Positions 31,726 through 42,960 of a stretch of 64,000 nucleotides of DNA are shown here, piece by piece (position 1 is the stretch's first letter; every line of letters begins with the position of its first letter). Below the pieces are notes generated by a model. The model was not told the DNA's origin. It did not search any database and saw only the letters and a list, made by a program, of their open reading frames with translations. The stretch spans positions 496,001-560,000 of the forward strand of contig CAKJVC010000030.1 of NCBI GenBank assembly GCA_918026815.1, written 5' to 3'. This DNA comes from Chalara sp. BL73 (taxonomy: Eukaryota > Ascomycota > Leotiomycetes > Helotiales). The translations under genes and the position numbers were made by a program.

Positions 31726-32990
31726 GTGTATAACTAGTATGTAAACTTTGTATTATAGTCTGTATATAGTAAATGAGGTGGAAGTTAGTCCTTGCATCAA
31801 TTGGGGTCTGACTCGTGTCACTCTGCTCTATCACTTACAGAACTTTTGTAGCCTTAAATCGGTTAAATTAGCCGGATCAGTTTTTCTCGAGCCTTGATCT
31901 TACTAATCCCACTGCTCCGTCACGTGACACACAGAGGTTCTCTGTGCAGGTGAACCTACCGAGCCTTAGGCTCTAGGGTTGGAGCGCTTATTTAAAATAA
32001 AATAAAAGGAAATCTACTGTCCTCAACAGCGATTTGACCAAGTCGGTGAGCACTTTGATCTGCATATTTGCACTTGCATTCGCCTTTTCGTGTAACGGCT
32101 GGTTCCGGGTCGCTGCCGCAGTTGCAGGACGTTCTCCCGCCTTCGCGGCTCGGCCTTTAACCTTCGTCGCCACAATTTGCTCTGTGGACCATATCGTGGC
32201 TCGAAACCCTGGTGTAGGCGACTCTCCTGCGACATGGTCTTGAACCATTGAACCATAAGCTTTCCCGGCGTCTTTAGTCTCATGTAGAAGTAGCTCGGTA
32301 CAATAGCTGCATGCCTGGGCTGCGTCACATTGAGCGCCGATGTGGCGGTAAATGTGGGGCTGCACTAGTACCTATCGCACCTCCGATAGGGTGAGCCAGG
32401 GTCGGTTTAGCATTGTGGTTCCAGTTGCATCCCTGTTGCCACGAGAAGCTGCCTCTTCCTTTCTGTTTAAAGAATTCTTTCCCGCCTTCCCCTCCTCTCT
32501 AAATCCTCACCTTTAATGGGTATTTCTTAGCCCATACCCCCCCCATGCACCCCTATATGGAGGAATAAGAAAAGTCTTCCGCTATTCACGAGGTATCGCA
32601 AGCTTATCCGATTCTTTAATACGTTTCGAACCTCGACTATAACCTTTGTTAGCTGAGTCTCTCACAGAAGTAATCCCCCAAATTGATAGACACGCAAACG
32701 AGCAGCCGAGAACATAACGATAATCCATCGGCTTCATCTCCATACACTTGGAAACCAAGCTCGCAATCCAGCCACGTTATGCCCGTCGCTGCTTGATACA
32801 AACCCCACGATCTTTCCAGGCGTAGGCAAATCTTGGTACATATGCAGACTCCGACCACCTTTAATCCAAGGGGAAATAATTGCAAAATGCGCCAGACCTC
32901 TTCGCACTTATTGCGTATGACGAGCGATAACCGGCCATTCGCAAGGGTAAGGATCACTTTTACGATAATATGTAAAGCCATGAAGCTGAA
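31726..32990. other. Mostly non-coding region upstream of the RGS gene
   Basis: It includes a possible tRNA-derived repeat (31980-32365). A minus-strand frame (32649-32981) has no recognisable domain. The N-terminal exons expected for an FlbA-type gene were not found here. Confidence 0.4.
31980..32365 (-). repeat. Possible tRNA-derived SINE-like element
   Basis: On the minus strand, TGGTTCAATGG (32245-32255) matches a pol III A box at 9 of 11 positions and GTTTCGAGCC (32198-32207) matches a B box at 9 of 10, with 37 bp between. The unit ends in a T/A-rich tract near 32000. No second copy exists in the window and no full tRNA fold was found; a 125-codon ORF on the same strand is an alternative reading. 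Confidence 0.3.
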
Positions 32991-34554
32991 ATGAACGAGG
33001 ATTTCGAGGACCTATTTGCAGCACTAGTTGTTTGCCTTCCACTTGGATCACATCGCGTACGACTAACTATGGTGGATCATTCATTCTTGCCAGAGGAAGC
33101 TATTAACAACTTGGGCTCCTTGAAGTTCTCACAATCTAACCGAATACCAGACCCTAAGGATCCTTCGCGGATGGTTACTACTACTATTACGACTACATTC
33201 TCTATGGCGCATGAAATGGCTAGATCTGTGTGTCAACGCTTTTTGGCTGCGAGGCTCGTTGAATCTGCGAATGGCAAGCAAGCAAAGGAATTTGACACTA
33301 AAGGCTCGGTCTGGCAACTGACGCCTAAGGGCATTAATGTCCTGGAAAGATTCTGTACAAAAAACGGCATCGAGCAAAGGCATGTCACAGACCTTGTCAG
33401 TTCTCCAAGGAATACAATGCAGCTGATCATTCTTGAGCGAGATTCTGTTACTGACAAGTCATCTTCGGATCGCAGCACAGTAGAGGTCATCTTTCGCAGA
33501 TTTGTTGGTCAAAATGGGCCGAATGTCACGAATAACACCAGTTCGAAGGATTCTAAGCCGTTGAGGGAATATAAGGATAGCAGTGCCGGCGTCAGGATGG
33601 CCAAGGAGCGCAAGGTCGGTTCACCACCAAGGATTATTTATCAGACGTTCACAGGATTGGCCGCCACTGATTGGCTGATGGACTACTGCAGTACTGTTGA
33701 GAGAAAAGAGGCATCTGAGTTTGCAACTCACCTTCTAGAGCAAGAGCTGATCTGGTGTGTGCAACCTGACCCTTTCTATCTCGCACAATTCCCTCAAGGC
33801 AAAGAGAATGAGGTCAGGTTTCAGCCAACGAAATACGCAATCTACCAACTATCACAGAAGGGCAAGGACGTTATCCATATGACCTCTAGCATGCAGATCC
33901 CGGAAAGTGAGAACACTAGTTCTACCACTACGAGGCTTGGAGGTCCTCGCGATTCTAACACCCGGATGCTGGATAGGATTCTGAATGATGCAGCGCTTCG
34001 ACTGCTTTTCCGAGAGTATTTGCGAGATACCCTTTGCGAGGAGAACTTGTTATTTTATTTAGATGTTAATAAGTTTCTTCAGTCGTGCAAGGTCCAGATC
34101 GAGGCCAATTCATCATCAAGTGCAAACCGCGCTTTGGGAAATCTCGCTTCCACACAAGAGGCTCTCGCTTCTGCCTACGCGCTTTATAATGCTTTCATAG
34201 CTCCTGGCTCGCCCTGCGAACTCAACATTGACTATTTGCTCCGAAACCAACTTGCAATAAGGATGACCAAGGCTGGGGGACAAGATGCGGCAATAGTCGA
34301 GAGCCTTGTAGACGTCTCTAAGCTGTTCGAACAGGCCCAGCTCTCGGTAGTCAAGCTCATGGTCAGTGTGAGTTTAAATATTCTAATGGCGTCTATCCGC
34401 TTCTAATGTTTTTGGTAAGGATTCTATACCTAAGTTCATGCAGAGCTCAAAGTACGAACAAATATTGGAGAACAGTTATAATTTCGATTCCACTTCCCCT
34501 CGGCGCAGCACCATGAGCCTTCCCGAACGCAGTTTAATCAGATCTAATAGATGA
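32991..34554 (+). CDS. flbA: RGS protein of the FlbA/Rgs1 type (two DEP domains plus RGS), N-terminally short
   Basis: FlbA-type regulators accelerate GTP hydrolysis on a G-alpha subunit and control growth versus sporulation. Exon 1 (32991-34367) and exon 2 (34420-34554) are joined by a 52-bp intron (branch TCTAAT, AAG acceptor) and encode 503 residues. The first DEP-like region contains SFLPEEAINNLGSLKFSQSN, EMARSVCQRFLAARL and WQLTPKGINVLERFC. The second contains FTGLAATDWLMDYCSTVERK and FQPTKYAIYQLSQKGK. The RGS domain runs from about MLDRILNDAALRLLFREYL through ENLLFYLDVNKFL to VSDSIPKFMQSSKYEQIL. Homologues have roughly 100-200 more N-terminal residues; the frame here opens right before the conserved EDFEDLF segment and is closed by stops upstream. 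It is either 5'-truncated or starts from unseen exons. Confidence 0.88.
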
Positions 34555-35500
34555 AGGATGTTATTTCTATCCACAAAGACGTTTTCTCACAGGTTGCCTT
34601 GATAGATACAAGTGAATGTGAAGGCAGGGGAGGATCTAGAAATATAAAGGGATAACCTGAGTGGGAAGGCTTGGTTTTCAGCGAAAAAGTGCAGAAGGGA
34701 AAAGAAAAGGTAGGGAGAAGCTTTTTTACAACATCATTAACATATAAGATATTATATCTTACGGTATATGCTCTATAAACGCCGGTGACGTTATTTCCAA
34801 TCTTACCATGATCTCCGGGTAGGATTGTACACGAAACCATAAACTCTCATATTCCTTTCGCGGCTAGCTTTTATCGCACTTGACTGCTGCAAAATCCAGT
34901 GATGGATATTCAGCTCGACCAGCTGCCGATCGTGTTTTCCTACTCCGATACATTACGTTAATAGGCAGTTACTCGCTTCTCATAATTCCTTCAGGTCACT
35001 ATTGAAGAATTTAGATCACCGTCTTAATATTACAAGCGTTCCCACTTGTACTGATCAAAGCCACAATCGTATGTCCACAGACGATCACATGTCTCACTTG
35101 GGAAAATGGTTTCAGTCTTTTCGATCACAATGTGAAGGGAGGTGCGAGATCTACATACTCGGATGTCCTGTACGCAGAAATCAATTGTGCTGCAACTGCT
35201 AGCATCTCTATTAGATAGCTTGTTGCCCAAGTTTCTGTGAACGAGACCTCTCTACGTGAAACATCGTACGTTAGTATCTGTGATCTGGCTATCTGAACAG
35301 CCGTTCTAGAGAATCTGCTCCTTTTTGCCGTGCCGGGAAGTGAGGGTATCAAACCAGGCGATATGGGGTGGATAAGTTCTGACTCTATGATCTAGTAATA
35401 GCGAACTTGTAAAGTTTGCCAAGAAGTGTAACTTGGATTTTTAGGTTCAAGTGGCTTACATTATCAGGCCACATATCGCACCACTGATCACCTCACACTA
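34555..35500. other. Intergenic, no gene recognised
   Basis: Short frames only; likely 3' flank of the RGS gene. Confidence 0.4.
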
Positions 35501-35658
35501 ACAGTAGGGTGGAAAAAGTGTCGACACCCACTCCCCCTGCTAGCGCGGTTGCTTCAGGGGAGTAAAAATGCGTACATTAAAAACTGTAGCCCTGAAACTG
35601 CGTATATACAATCACGCTAGCAGGGGGGGGGGGGTCGACACTTTTTGCACCCTACTGT
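35501..35658. mobile_element. MITE, 158 bp
   Basis: About 45-bp inverted ends (35501-35547 and 35615-35658) both begin ACAGTAGGGTG and share AAAAAGTGTCGAC and the CCCCTGCTAGCG block, with a G homopolymer expanded in the right arm. The non-coding 67-bp centre carries a second short inverted repeat (TTCAGGG/CCCTGAA). A TA-type target is likely but not cleanly shown. Confidence 0.82.
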
Positions 35659-35769
35659 ATTAGGGTTTCAATACACTTACCACCCTGGTAGGTTTATAAT
35701 TTGCTTAGTCAGCAGTTTTCAAAACCTACCACCCCCCCAACCACTGTAAGCGCTGTAAGTACAGGGACG

Positions 35770-35951
35770 CTACAGGCACATGAGAGGATGCAAAGTGCTA
35801 ATACTTTCTGTGTCGAATGAACTCGCATCTCCTGCTTTGCAGAGCGCGTAGTCTCCCGGAGTCGAAGTACTTTTTGAGATGGTCGGAGTTGGTGGGGAGC
35901 TTGCCGTAGAGGCGGAAGATTCGTTGTTCGTCCGCCGAGAGGGACTGTGTT
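35770..35951 (-). pseudogene. Endosulfine (Igo1/ARPP19-type) fragment, frameshifted
   Basis: Endosulfines are small PP2A-B55 inhibitors switched on by phosphorylation of the serine in the FDSGDY motif by Greatwall/Rim15 kinase. After a possible acceptor at 35946, one frame reads SLSADEQRIFRLYGKLPTN and KKYFDSG; the next frame carries GDYALCKAGDASS. The break falls inside the FDSGDY motif itself, and the usual NKLKER segment before it is missing. The upstream N terminus was not found. It is a damaged duplicate of a normally conserved single-copy signalling gene. Confidence 0.72.
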
Positions 35952-37955
35952 TTGTATTCAATAGTAGATAGTAAGAGTTGCGAGTCGTAGGGAATATGCT
36001 GGGTAACAAAAATGACTTACATTCATATCAGCCTTGTTGTTCTGGTGGAGGCCATATTGAAATTTGTTCAATCTTTTATGTGTTCGTCTTTGGAGGAGCG
36101 TTGTACAAGGCACCTGCCAAGTGTGAGTTACGTCATGAGCGCCGTATCATTTGGAAATATGGAGGAACAGGCTAATGGAACACGTCTCAAACAGGGTCTT
36201 CCGCCGGGCCCTTGAGCTGGACACAATCTGAGGCCCATCCCAAGCAGCCTGCCGAGCTGATCAATGACGAACACCCCTCGAAGTTCCCTTTTAGGCTTAA
36301 CAGGGTTACTGTTGGAATGCATGCACATAGTAGCTTCACGCGTTCCATATCGCAAGGATTGTGGGTCTTCTATCACATATATCTACCCGGCAATAGGCCG
36401 TAGCTTAGAATGAATCAACGAAATATCAGAACCACACCAGCAAGAGCGTAGTCACAGCTACACGCCTTTTGCTACGTGGAGGTATTCCGACAGTTACCTT
36501 TACTTCGTGCCACTTCACCAACTTTATTTTTTGAGCTTCAACAAGATAAACAAATCATCAATTGCTCGTAATGGCGCCACAACTACGCGGCCAGCTCTTT
36601 AAACCCTTGCATTTAAGTCGGCTGGCTCATGCACTTCTAATATCCAGAAGAGCTTGAAAATGCACGGAAGCTCTTGAGTCCTAAAGGAGATTGCTAGTGC
36701 AAAAGCCACAGCGTCATCGTGCAGAGTCGTGCGGAAATCCCCATCCTTTTCCTCTACCTCCCGATCAACGTTTCTGTCTGTGGACCAAGATTTTCATCGC
36801 CTGGGTCAGGACCATGCATTCTCCTACTAATTATGCTGGACTCGTATTTTCGGGACATCGAACCCTTGTTTTGAGAATTTTTGGAGAGCTCTTCATTACC
36901 TTTAACCATTCCGTGGAGCTCATGGAGTATTGTCTGGCACAATGATGCTGGCTTATGCTCGCGCGCGCAACAGGGCTCCGACCAGACGACTTTGTTTTCG
37001 TGGGCAAACTAGCGGTTAGCGGGCACACCAACCCAAACTCATACCTCCGGACTTCCGCAGCATCGACCTCGGCCATATCCTTATTATCAACCACCACAAA
37101 ATACTGCTAACGTTTCAGCATGGATTCGAAACTTCGACGATCTGAAAAATAAAACTAAATAAAATACTTGCGGCGCTCAATAATGTGCAAAGAATGTAAG
37201 CAACCTAGCATACTACCAGTGGCGAAATTCAAGGTAGGTCTGAACAAAACAGGCTGTACGCTCCACACTTACTTTGAACGACCTCAACCAGCCTGGTATT
37301 AAAGCTGGATTAAAATATTTACAGCCAAATAACTTCTGGATTTTAGTAGTATCTCAACAGGTGCCGGGCTTGTGGCATCCCAATTACGTTTACCGGCGTA
37401 AGAACGCTTTTATCCCAACCACGCCTGGGGTGGAGAAGAAAAATCGAAGAGGCTGTACTTGGTCCCAAATTACTTCGGCATGATAACAAAGCTAGATTAT
37501 AGTTTGATGGTTCAAGACGGATGATACCTGCCAAAAGCAAATCTGTTCATTGATGACGATTGCAGTCTTACCTAGCAGTACAAATCTGGGCATTTTCTAT
37601 AAGCTTCCCTATTGATTTTTATTTGACGAATGAATGAGAAATGCTGTTTCACGGGTCGATATCACGCGACATTTATGTCAGTTGAAATATGCAACGTTAT
37701 CTAATTGGTGGACTTAATTAAGATCGATTCTAGTAAGTGCCGCCATCCCTTCTTCATAGTTTTTTATACACACCAAGTTTCGACAATTCCACTTGCCTAG
37801 TTATCACCTCTTCTTGCAACCTTATCTGTTGCCGGGTGCTGTGCAACAAATGACGCCGGTGCATAATCTTGATTTTTTACTCGCCGGGCCATGAACCTAG
37901 TCTTCCCGCGTCGGCTTCTCGAGGAACACGACTCCTATATTTCATGCTCTTCTAT

Positions 37956-38174
37956 TTCGTACAGGCCCGAATATTCCAACAGCCACATTGTCTACATGGA
38001 AGTGCTTGGCAACGCTGTTTTTGACTTTTTACCTGGTATTTTGTAGGCAGCGATAGTGTTTTTAGTGTAGGTACAGAGTATAGAGAAAAAATAGTGTAAA
38101 AGCGGCGTTCCGAGCATTTTAAAGTCATTGGCTGTACGGACTAGGTTTTGTTGGAATATTCGGGCATGTACGAA
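37956..38174. repeat. Inverted-repeat pair, MITE-like, about 219 bp
   Basis: TTCGTACAGGCCCGAATATT (37956-) and its near-perfect reverse complement (ending 38174) enclose about 165 bp of non-coding DNA. No target duplication was defined. Confidence 0.6.
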
Positions 38175-38482
38175 GTACTCTACATTCAGTAATTTCCCTA
38201 CACGCAGCCGACCCCTGTCATACACCTATCGTCAGGGCCTCCACCGGAGCTCTAAACTCTATGCACGCCTTTTGGTCACTTAGCTTTGTGTTACTGCTGT
38301 TATGTATTTTCTTATCACCAAGGGCTTCTGAGTAACCAACATCACCCTTTTAGCATCTTCAGGCATCGTCACTTTACAACTCTTGCCTACTCCATTTCAC
38401 AAAAGGGCAGCCGGCCTCAAAGAACAACCACAATATCATTCTCAACCTGGATTTATACTTGTTCATCTTTTGTGGGGAAAGG

Positions 38483-38484
<2 letters not shown>

Positions 38485-38528
<44 letters not shown>
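38485..38528. repeat. GA microsatellite, 22 units
   Basis: Perfect (GA)22. Confidence 0.95.
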
Positions 38529-38531
<3 letters not shown>

Positions 38532-38914
38532 TGCAATTGAACGTTTTGCTGTGGAGATGGTACGTTCTGTCCGCTGCTCCGATTGACTGTCTTTACATTT
38601 TTCTTCCATTTTTGTCTTTTTGCATGGCCTAGAACTCGTATTTCTTATACTTCCACAGATCTAGCCAGCCACCATTCACCACAATCTTCGTTAATCAACC
38701 ACAAACTTGGTGGTTCGTAGGACGGCCAGAACTAGAAGCTTGGTGTTGCATCCTGGTCCACAGCATGACTTTTTTTGATAGTGCGTAATTATCTTGTTCA
38801 CCCGATCCAGCGCCATCATTTCGCATATTTTACGTCATTACCATTAATAAGCGAACACGGTTTGCGCATTTCACTGCTATTTCTCAGGTCCACTCTCGTG
38901 CGCGTATCATTACC

Positions 38915-40919
38915 ATGGCTCAATCATCCTTCCTGCCACAAGGTGGTTGCCCACCAAGACATAAAGCTCCTGCTCCTGCTCCTGCTCCTCCAGCGAGGGT
39001 ACTCGTAAGTGTTGACTCTATACAGTCCGACCTGGATATTTCGGAACTCTCGGTTCCATGCTTATACTCCGATATATAGAGGTTTCCGATGTAAAGAGGT
39101 CTGTTACAGCCACTTACAGCCTGGCAGATCCAGAGGTTTATTCCGATATGTAGAGGTTTCCGATATAAGGAGTTCCGAAATATCCAGGTTGGACTGTACA
39201 TGCATATAAACCTTAAGTAACGAACTAAGCCGGTGGAAACTGCTTTGAAAGAATGGGCAGGTATCTCTGTCCGAGAATTTGCTCTCTTCGTGGTAGATGA
39301 ACAAGGCGTAGAGAAGACTTATAGCTCCCGCCTAATAGCCCCGTACCAGAGGAGAATTTTCGATAATCAATTTCGCAGCAACTTTCGGATGACTTTGGAG
39401 AAAGTATCGAGAGGTTTGTACATGTACTTATTCTTAATTAGGATTAAGCTGAAAGAGACGATGCTAGTGGCTGTACATGATAGACATTACAGTCACCAGG
39501 AGTATAGTGCCGGTTCATTGTCGGATAATCGACGTATATTGAGGCCACAGTCTCCGTCTGTGGCAAAGGTAGAAGAGTTTGGGCACAGTTGCAATAGACA
39601 GGAAAATAGTTCTCGGCCACCGCCCTATGGACAACCTTGAGGGCCGCAGCTGGCTGCCAGCCCAACCCAGACGCATAGAAACCAGCAATTGGTGATCAGA
39701 GATGAGCTAGAGGTGGAAAAGTTCTACTACCAAAGATTCCGAGATTTGCAGCAGAATGCATGTAAACTTATAGCGAAGGCGTTAGTCAAATTAGTTGAGC
39801 CGAAGAAGCAAACGCATTTCCCTTATACCAAGGGTGCAGATTCCGCTCCGTCATGGTGGCCGCTAGAGCCTGGACCAGATGAGAAAGTGGGAGTTCCACA
39901 TAGAGAGCCCGATCATCCCCTGAAGCCACGTAAGAGTAATGATAGTTTGTATCGGGTTGTTTATTCTGACATTTTACAGAACGGGTACGACTACTTGTGC
40001 ATCTCTTGCGGATGGTAACCCAGACCTAGAGCGACAACATCCCTCAGTTCAGAAACTGCGTCTCAACGTGAAGAAGCTTGAGGATGCAGCGCTCGAAATC
40101 ATCACACACTGGTTCAATGACAAAGAGAAGATCAACAATGCCAACAAGCGAGTGCTCTTTAAGGAGATCTTCGAGGTGGCCAAGCAAGAGAAATGGTATA
40201 AGAATGGAGAGATTGGTATATTTTATTCTTTACGGGAACCAAAAGATTTACTAACTGCTGCAATTCAAGATGGTAGCACCTGTGTTCAATTAGTGTTCGG
40301 GGATCGAAACATATCTACTAATGACGCAGGCGAATATGAAGCTATGAAAGACGAGGACGATGAGAAGCAAATCATGGTCCATACACCTCATAGCCCTTCC
40401 GTCATAATGTTCGGCGCGACGCAACAACATCTCCTACGGTTACCGCAGGCACCAATTTCCATCCAGCAATCATCAAGCTCTCGTTCCATACCCACCCGCC
40501 AATACTCAATGCTTCAACAGCAAACAGAATCCGCATCCCACGGGTCATTCCCAGACGTCGGTTCCCTTTCCCTACTTTCTGGCCAAGAACGTCCCAGTTT
40601 CCACAGCTCACCACAGGGCATGGATGGTAGGCAACATCCATCGACAAATATATACAACATGAAGAACGCGGCCCATGGCCCAAAAACCCATTGTGTCAGT
40701 GTCAGCGTCACTGCTCAATCACCTTTCCAGCGTTCACCACTCACGAGTGTAGCGATGCTGCCTCTTCCGCTTTATGACACCCCTTCTCCACATAGACAGC
40801 CTCAAGGTCATGGAATTCAATCTCAGATGCAGGTCGCGCAATGTCAGGATCTGGCAATGCACCATAGGCTGTTTAATTATCATGATAGCGAATATGCACA
40901 GGAGGCCCATCAGAACTAG
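38915..40919 (+). CDS. YDR124W-like (DUF2841) protein, multi-exon, possibly damaged
   Basis: Exon 1 (38915-39004) ends before a GTAAGT donor. Intron 1 (39005-39229) contains a MITE. Exon 2 starts PVETALKEWAGISVREF and includes QFRSNFRMTLEKVSRG. Further parts carry the family hallmark FYYQRFRDLQQNACKLIAKA, LVKLVEPKKQTHFPY, SWWPLEPGPDE and PHREPDHPLKP, then after an intron (about 39931-39979) RVRLLVHLLR, and a long Gln/Ser/Pro-rich C terminus to 40919. The helical-bundle family is fungal and poorly understood; members have been linked to nuclear or developmental roles. Two problems stand out. An in-frame TGA at 39638-39640 would have to lie in an unrecognised intron, and a frame change is needed near 40020. 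The copy may be partly decayed. Confidence 0.68.
39023..39196. mobile_element. MITE in intron 1 of the YDR124W-like gene, 174 bp
   Basis: TIRs of 27 bp start CAGTCCGACCTGGATATTTC, match at 26 positions, and are flanked by TA on both sides (39021-39022, 39197-39198). The interior holds two direct copies of a CCGATATxTAGAGGTTTCC unit. TA target and CAGT ends point to Tc1/mariner mobilisation. Confidence 0.9.
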
Positions 40920-41520
40920 ACCAGTAGTTGTTCTTGCTTTGTCGACCTTAAACTAGTTTTACATGTTCATTGAGCGAATACTCTCCACGCAGTTCTCTTG
41001 CGTTTGGTTGGAGCCCAACTGAGGAGTATTTTTCGTTTTCTTTTTTCAGGACCTCTCGATAAGGGTTATGGCGACGGAATCGGGTACTTCCCTTCCGCAT
41101 GTGTTCGTTCCCATACTCAGTTAGAAGGCTTTTCTTTCTACCCTGAGAGACAATGAATTCGTTCAAAGTATCTCGGTTCATCGGTTCATTATCTGCATGC
41201 ATCGGACTTTGAGCCTATAAAATAATCCAGCCATATATGGCTCCCGCGGGAACTAGCCAACAACCTTAGTGTGCCAAAATGATCCGTCCTCTACAACCGG
41301 ATCTCTCACAGACTTTAACCTCGCTTCTTCTTCTGCTGGATCTGCCTAATCGCCGATGAAACAGACGATTGTACTCCTCCGCCGAGAGATCACTTTCTTT
41401 CGGGTAATCGATCAGCCTGTCTTACTTGTGTGGCGCAGTAGGTTCAATCGTCACCCCAGCAGCTTGATGCATCGCCGTTGGCATATTATTAATGAATTCT
41501 CCCCCATTGTCGTTACGGCA
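40920..41520. other. Intergenic, no gene recognised
   Basis: Short frames only. Confidence 0.4.
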
Positions 41521-41643
41521 AATGGCACGGGTAAGAGCAAGTCTGGCTACGGCAAGATACAGTTCTGCGGAGAACAGGCTAGGCGTGACGGCTTGCAATA
41601 CTTTTTGGTAGACGCTTGTTGTATTATCGACAAATTAAATTAG
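41521..41643 (+). pseudogene. HET-domain fragment
   Basis: NGTGKSKSGYGKIQFCGEQA, then RRDGLQYFLVDACCI matches the middle of HET domains (compare KIQFCEKQAAADGIGYFWVD in the intact NLR at 51.7 kb). An extra isoleucine codon precedes DK, and the frame stops at 41643. Only about 40 codons remain. Confidence 0.75.
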
Positions 41644-41799
41644 GCCTCTGCGCTTTGCTGTTTGGGTGGCTGCCTCTGGTTATGTCCGGTTCATTGTGTT
41701 TGGCGAATTCTTGTGGATGTTCGATGTGATGGGGTAACTCGCCGCGATAGCGATGGCAATGAAGCGGCTACCACTACACCTGGTGGGAAGACAGATCAC

Positions 41800-42550
41800 G
41801 GTTATTTCAAGCAACCAGGGAGCCCTGCGAGCAACGAGCTACCCAAGACATCAATTAGGGCAACCAGCATTGAAGAGATCTACGAGGGAGATTCCGCGCT
41901 GAGAAAGGGAGGCAATTCTATCTCTATGAGATGGATCCCGTCGCAGGAGAGCAAACGAAGCCGCACGACAGGCTACCGAGCCGGGCTGAACACCGCAAGG
42001 GCAATGCTACCAAGCACAGCTCTGTACAGGAATGGCACGACTGAACGGATATCTTCACCGGATTGGAGCAGCGGAATCTGACCAATGTGCCTGCGGACAG
42101 GCAACAGAAACTGTCAAGCACTTCCTTTTCCGATGCACGAGATGGGACGCACACCGAACGCAAATGCTAGCACAGACAGACACTAGAAGAGGCAACCTCT
42201 CCTTCTACCTGGGAGGGAAAGCTCCCTCTGACCCGGAGAAATGGACACCAAATATAGACGCGGTTCGAGCAACGATCAAGTTCGCCATAGCCACAAGACG
42301 ACTGGACATGGAAGTAGAGCAGGCAACTAACTTCCTACAATAGGAAATCCCATTTCTTTCTTTTATCCCGACTAACCCTTTATCACCTCGTGTCCCCAGC
42401 AGGTCTCGCTTCAGTCGCCGACAATAGGACATTGAACACTTGGAGGAATGAATTTCAAGTTAACTTGCCAGTAACTACGCACGAGACCACGTTGAATATG
42501 TGCTACTGAAATTGGAAAATATCAATAGAAGCAGTTCTGTATGGGCTTCA
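41800..42550 (+). mobile_element. LINE 3' fragment (RNase H and C-terminal zinc motif), older copy
   Basis: Frames at 41830-42080 and 42032-42343 carry EEIYEGDSALRKGG with SMRWIPSQES (end of an RNase H domain) and MARLNGYLHRIG, CACGQATETVKHFLFRC, matching the cysteine-rich C terminus of fungal LINE ORF2 proteins. A frameshift separates them. The 3' part continues beyond the solo LTR to the ACT repeat at 42838. Confidence 0.75.
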
Positions 42551-42755
42551 TGTAAGGTGCTGGAGTAGTGTGGCACAAATCAACTTCAATTCAATACAAG
42601 ACTAATCTCTACTCCTCTCTACTACGTCCCGAGTCCCCTACTTATACCCTCCGAACCCCTGGCGACTCCCTACGTGCCCATACATGCCAAGTCTCAGTGC
42701 CTTTACCCGAGCCCCTCTCAGTGCCCCTTAGCACGTGACATCCTGGCGCCTGACA
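42551..42755 (+). mobile_element. Solo LTR, family 1 (copy B)
   Basis: 205 bp, TGTAAGG...CTGACA, flanked by a perfect CTTCA duplication (42546-42550 and 42756-42760). It interrupts the 3' UTR of the older LINE. Confidence 0.95.
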
Positions 42756-42837
42756 CTTCAGGAGGCATTAGAAACACCGAAGGAAGTGTATAATGTAATA
42801 TATAATAGGGCCCTTTAGGCTTAGCCGGGCGAAATAA

Positions 42838-42867
<30 letters not shown>
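42838..42867. repeat. (ACT)10 repeat, tail of the older LINE
   Basis: It follows GGCGAAATAA, comparable to CGTAAAATAA before the TAC tail of the next element, so it is read as that copy's 3' tail. The next LINE begins directly after it. Confidence 0.85.
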
Positions 42868-42869
<2 letters not shown>

Positions 42870-42960
42870 GAGTAGAATCCAAGCTTCCGTCTTCTTGAAG
42901 CTCTCTCCACTTACTGCTCCTTTCATTGCACATTGCTTTTCCCCCTCCCCTCCAGCGGGC

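Larger units (their letters stand above)
35952..38914. other. Gene-poor region with repeats
   Basis: No supported gene in nearly 3 kb; several short frames (36128-36376, 36831-37097, 37274-37483) have no recognisable domain. It contains a pair of inverted repeats (37956-38174) and a GA microsatellite. Confidence 0.45.

Noticed and set aside
38286..38586. ORFs rich in Glu/Arg across the GA repeat
   Set aside because: They are produced by translating the microsatellite.
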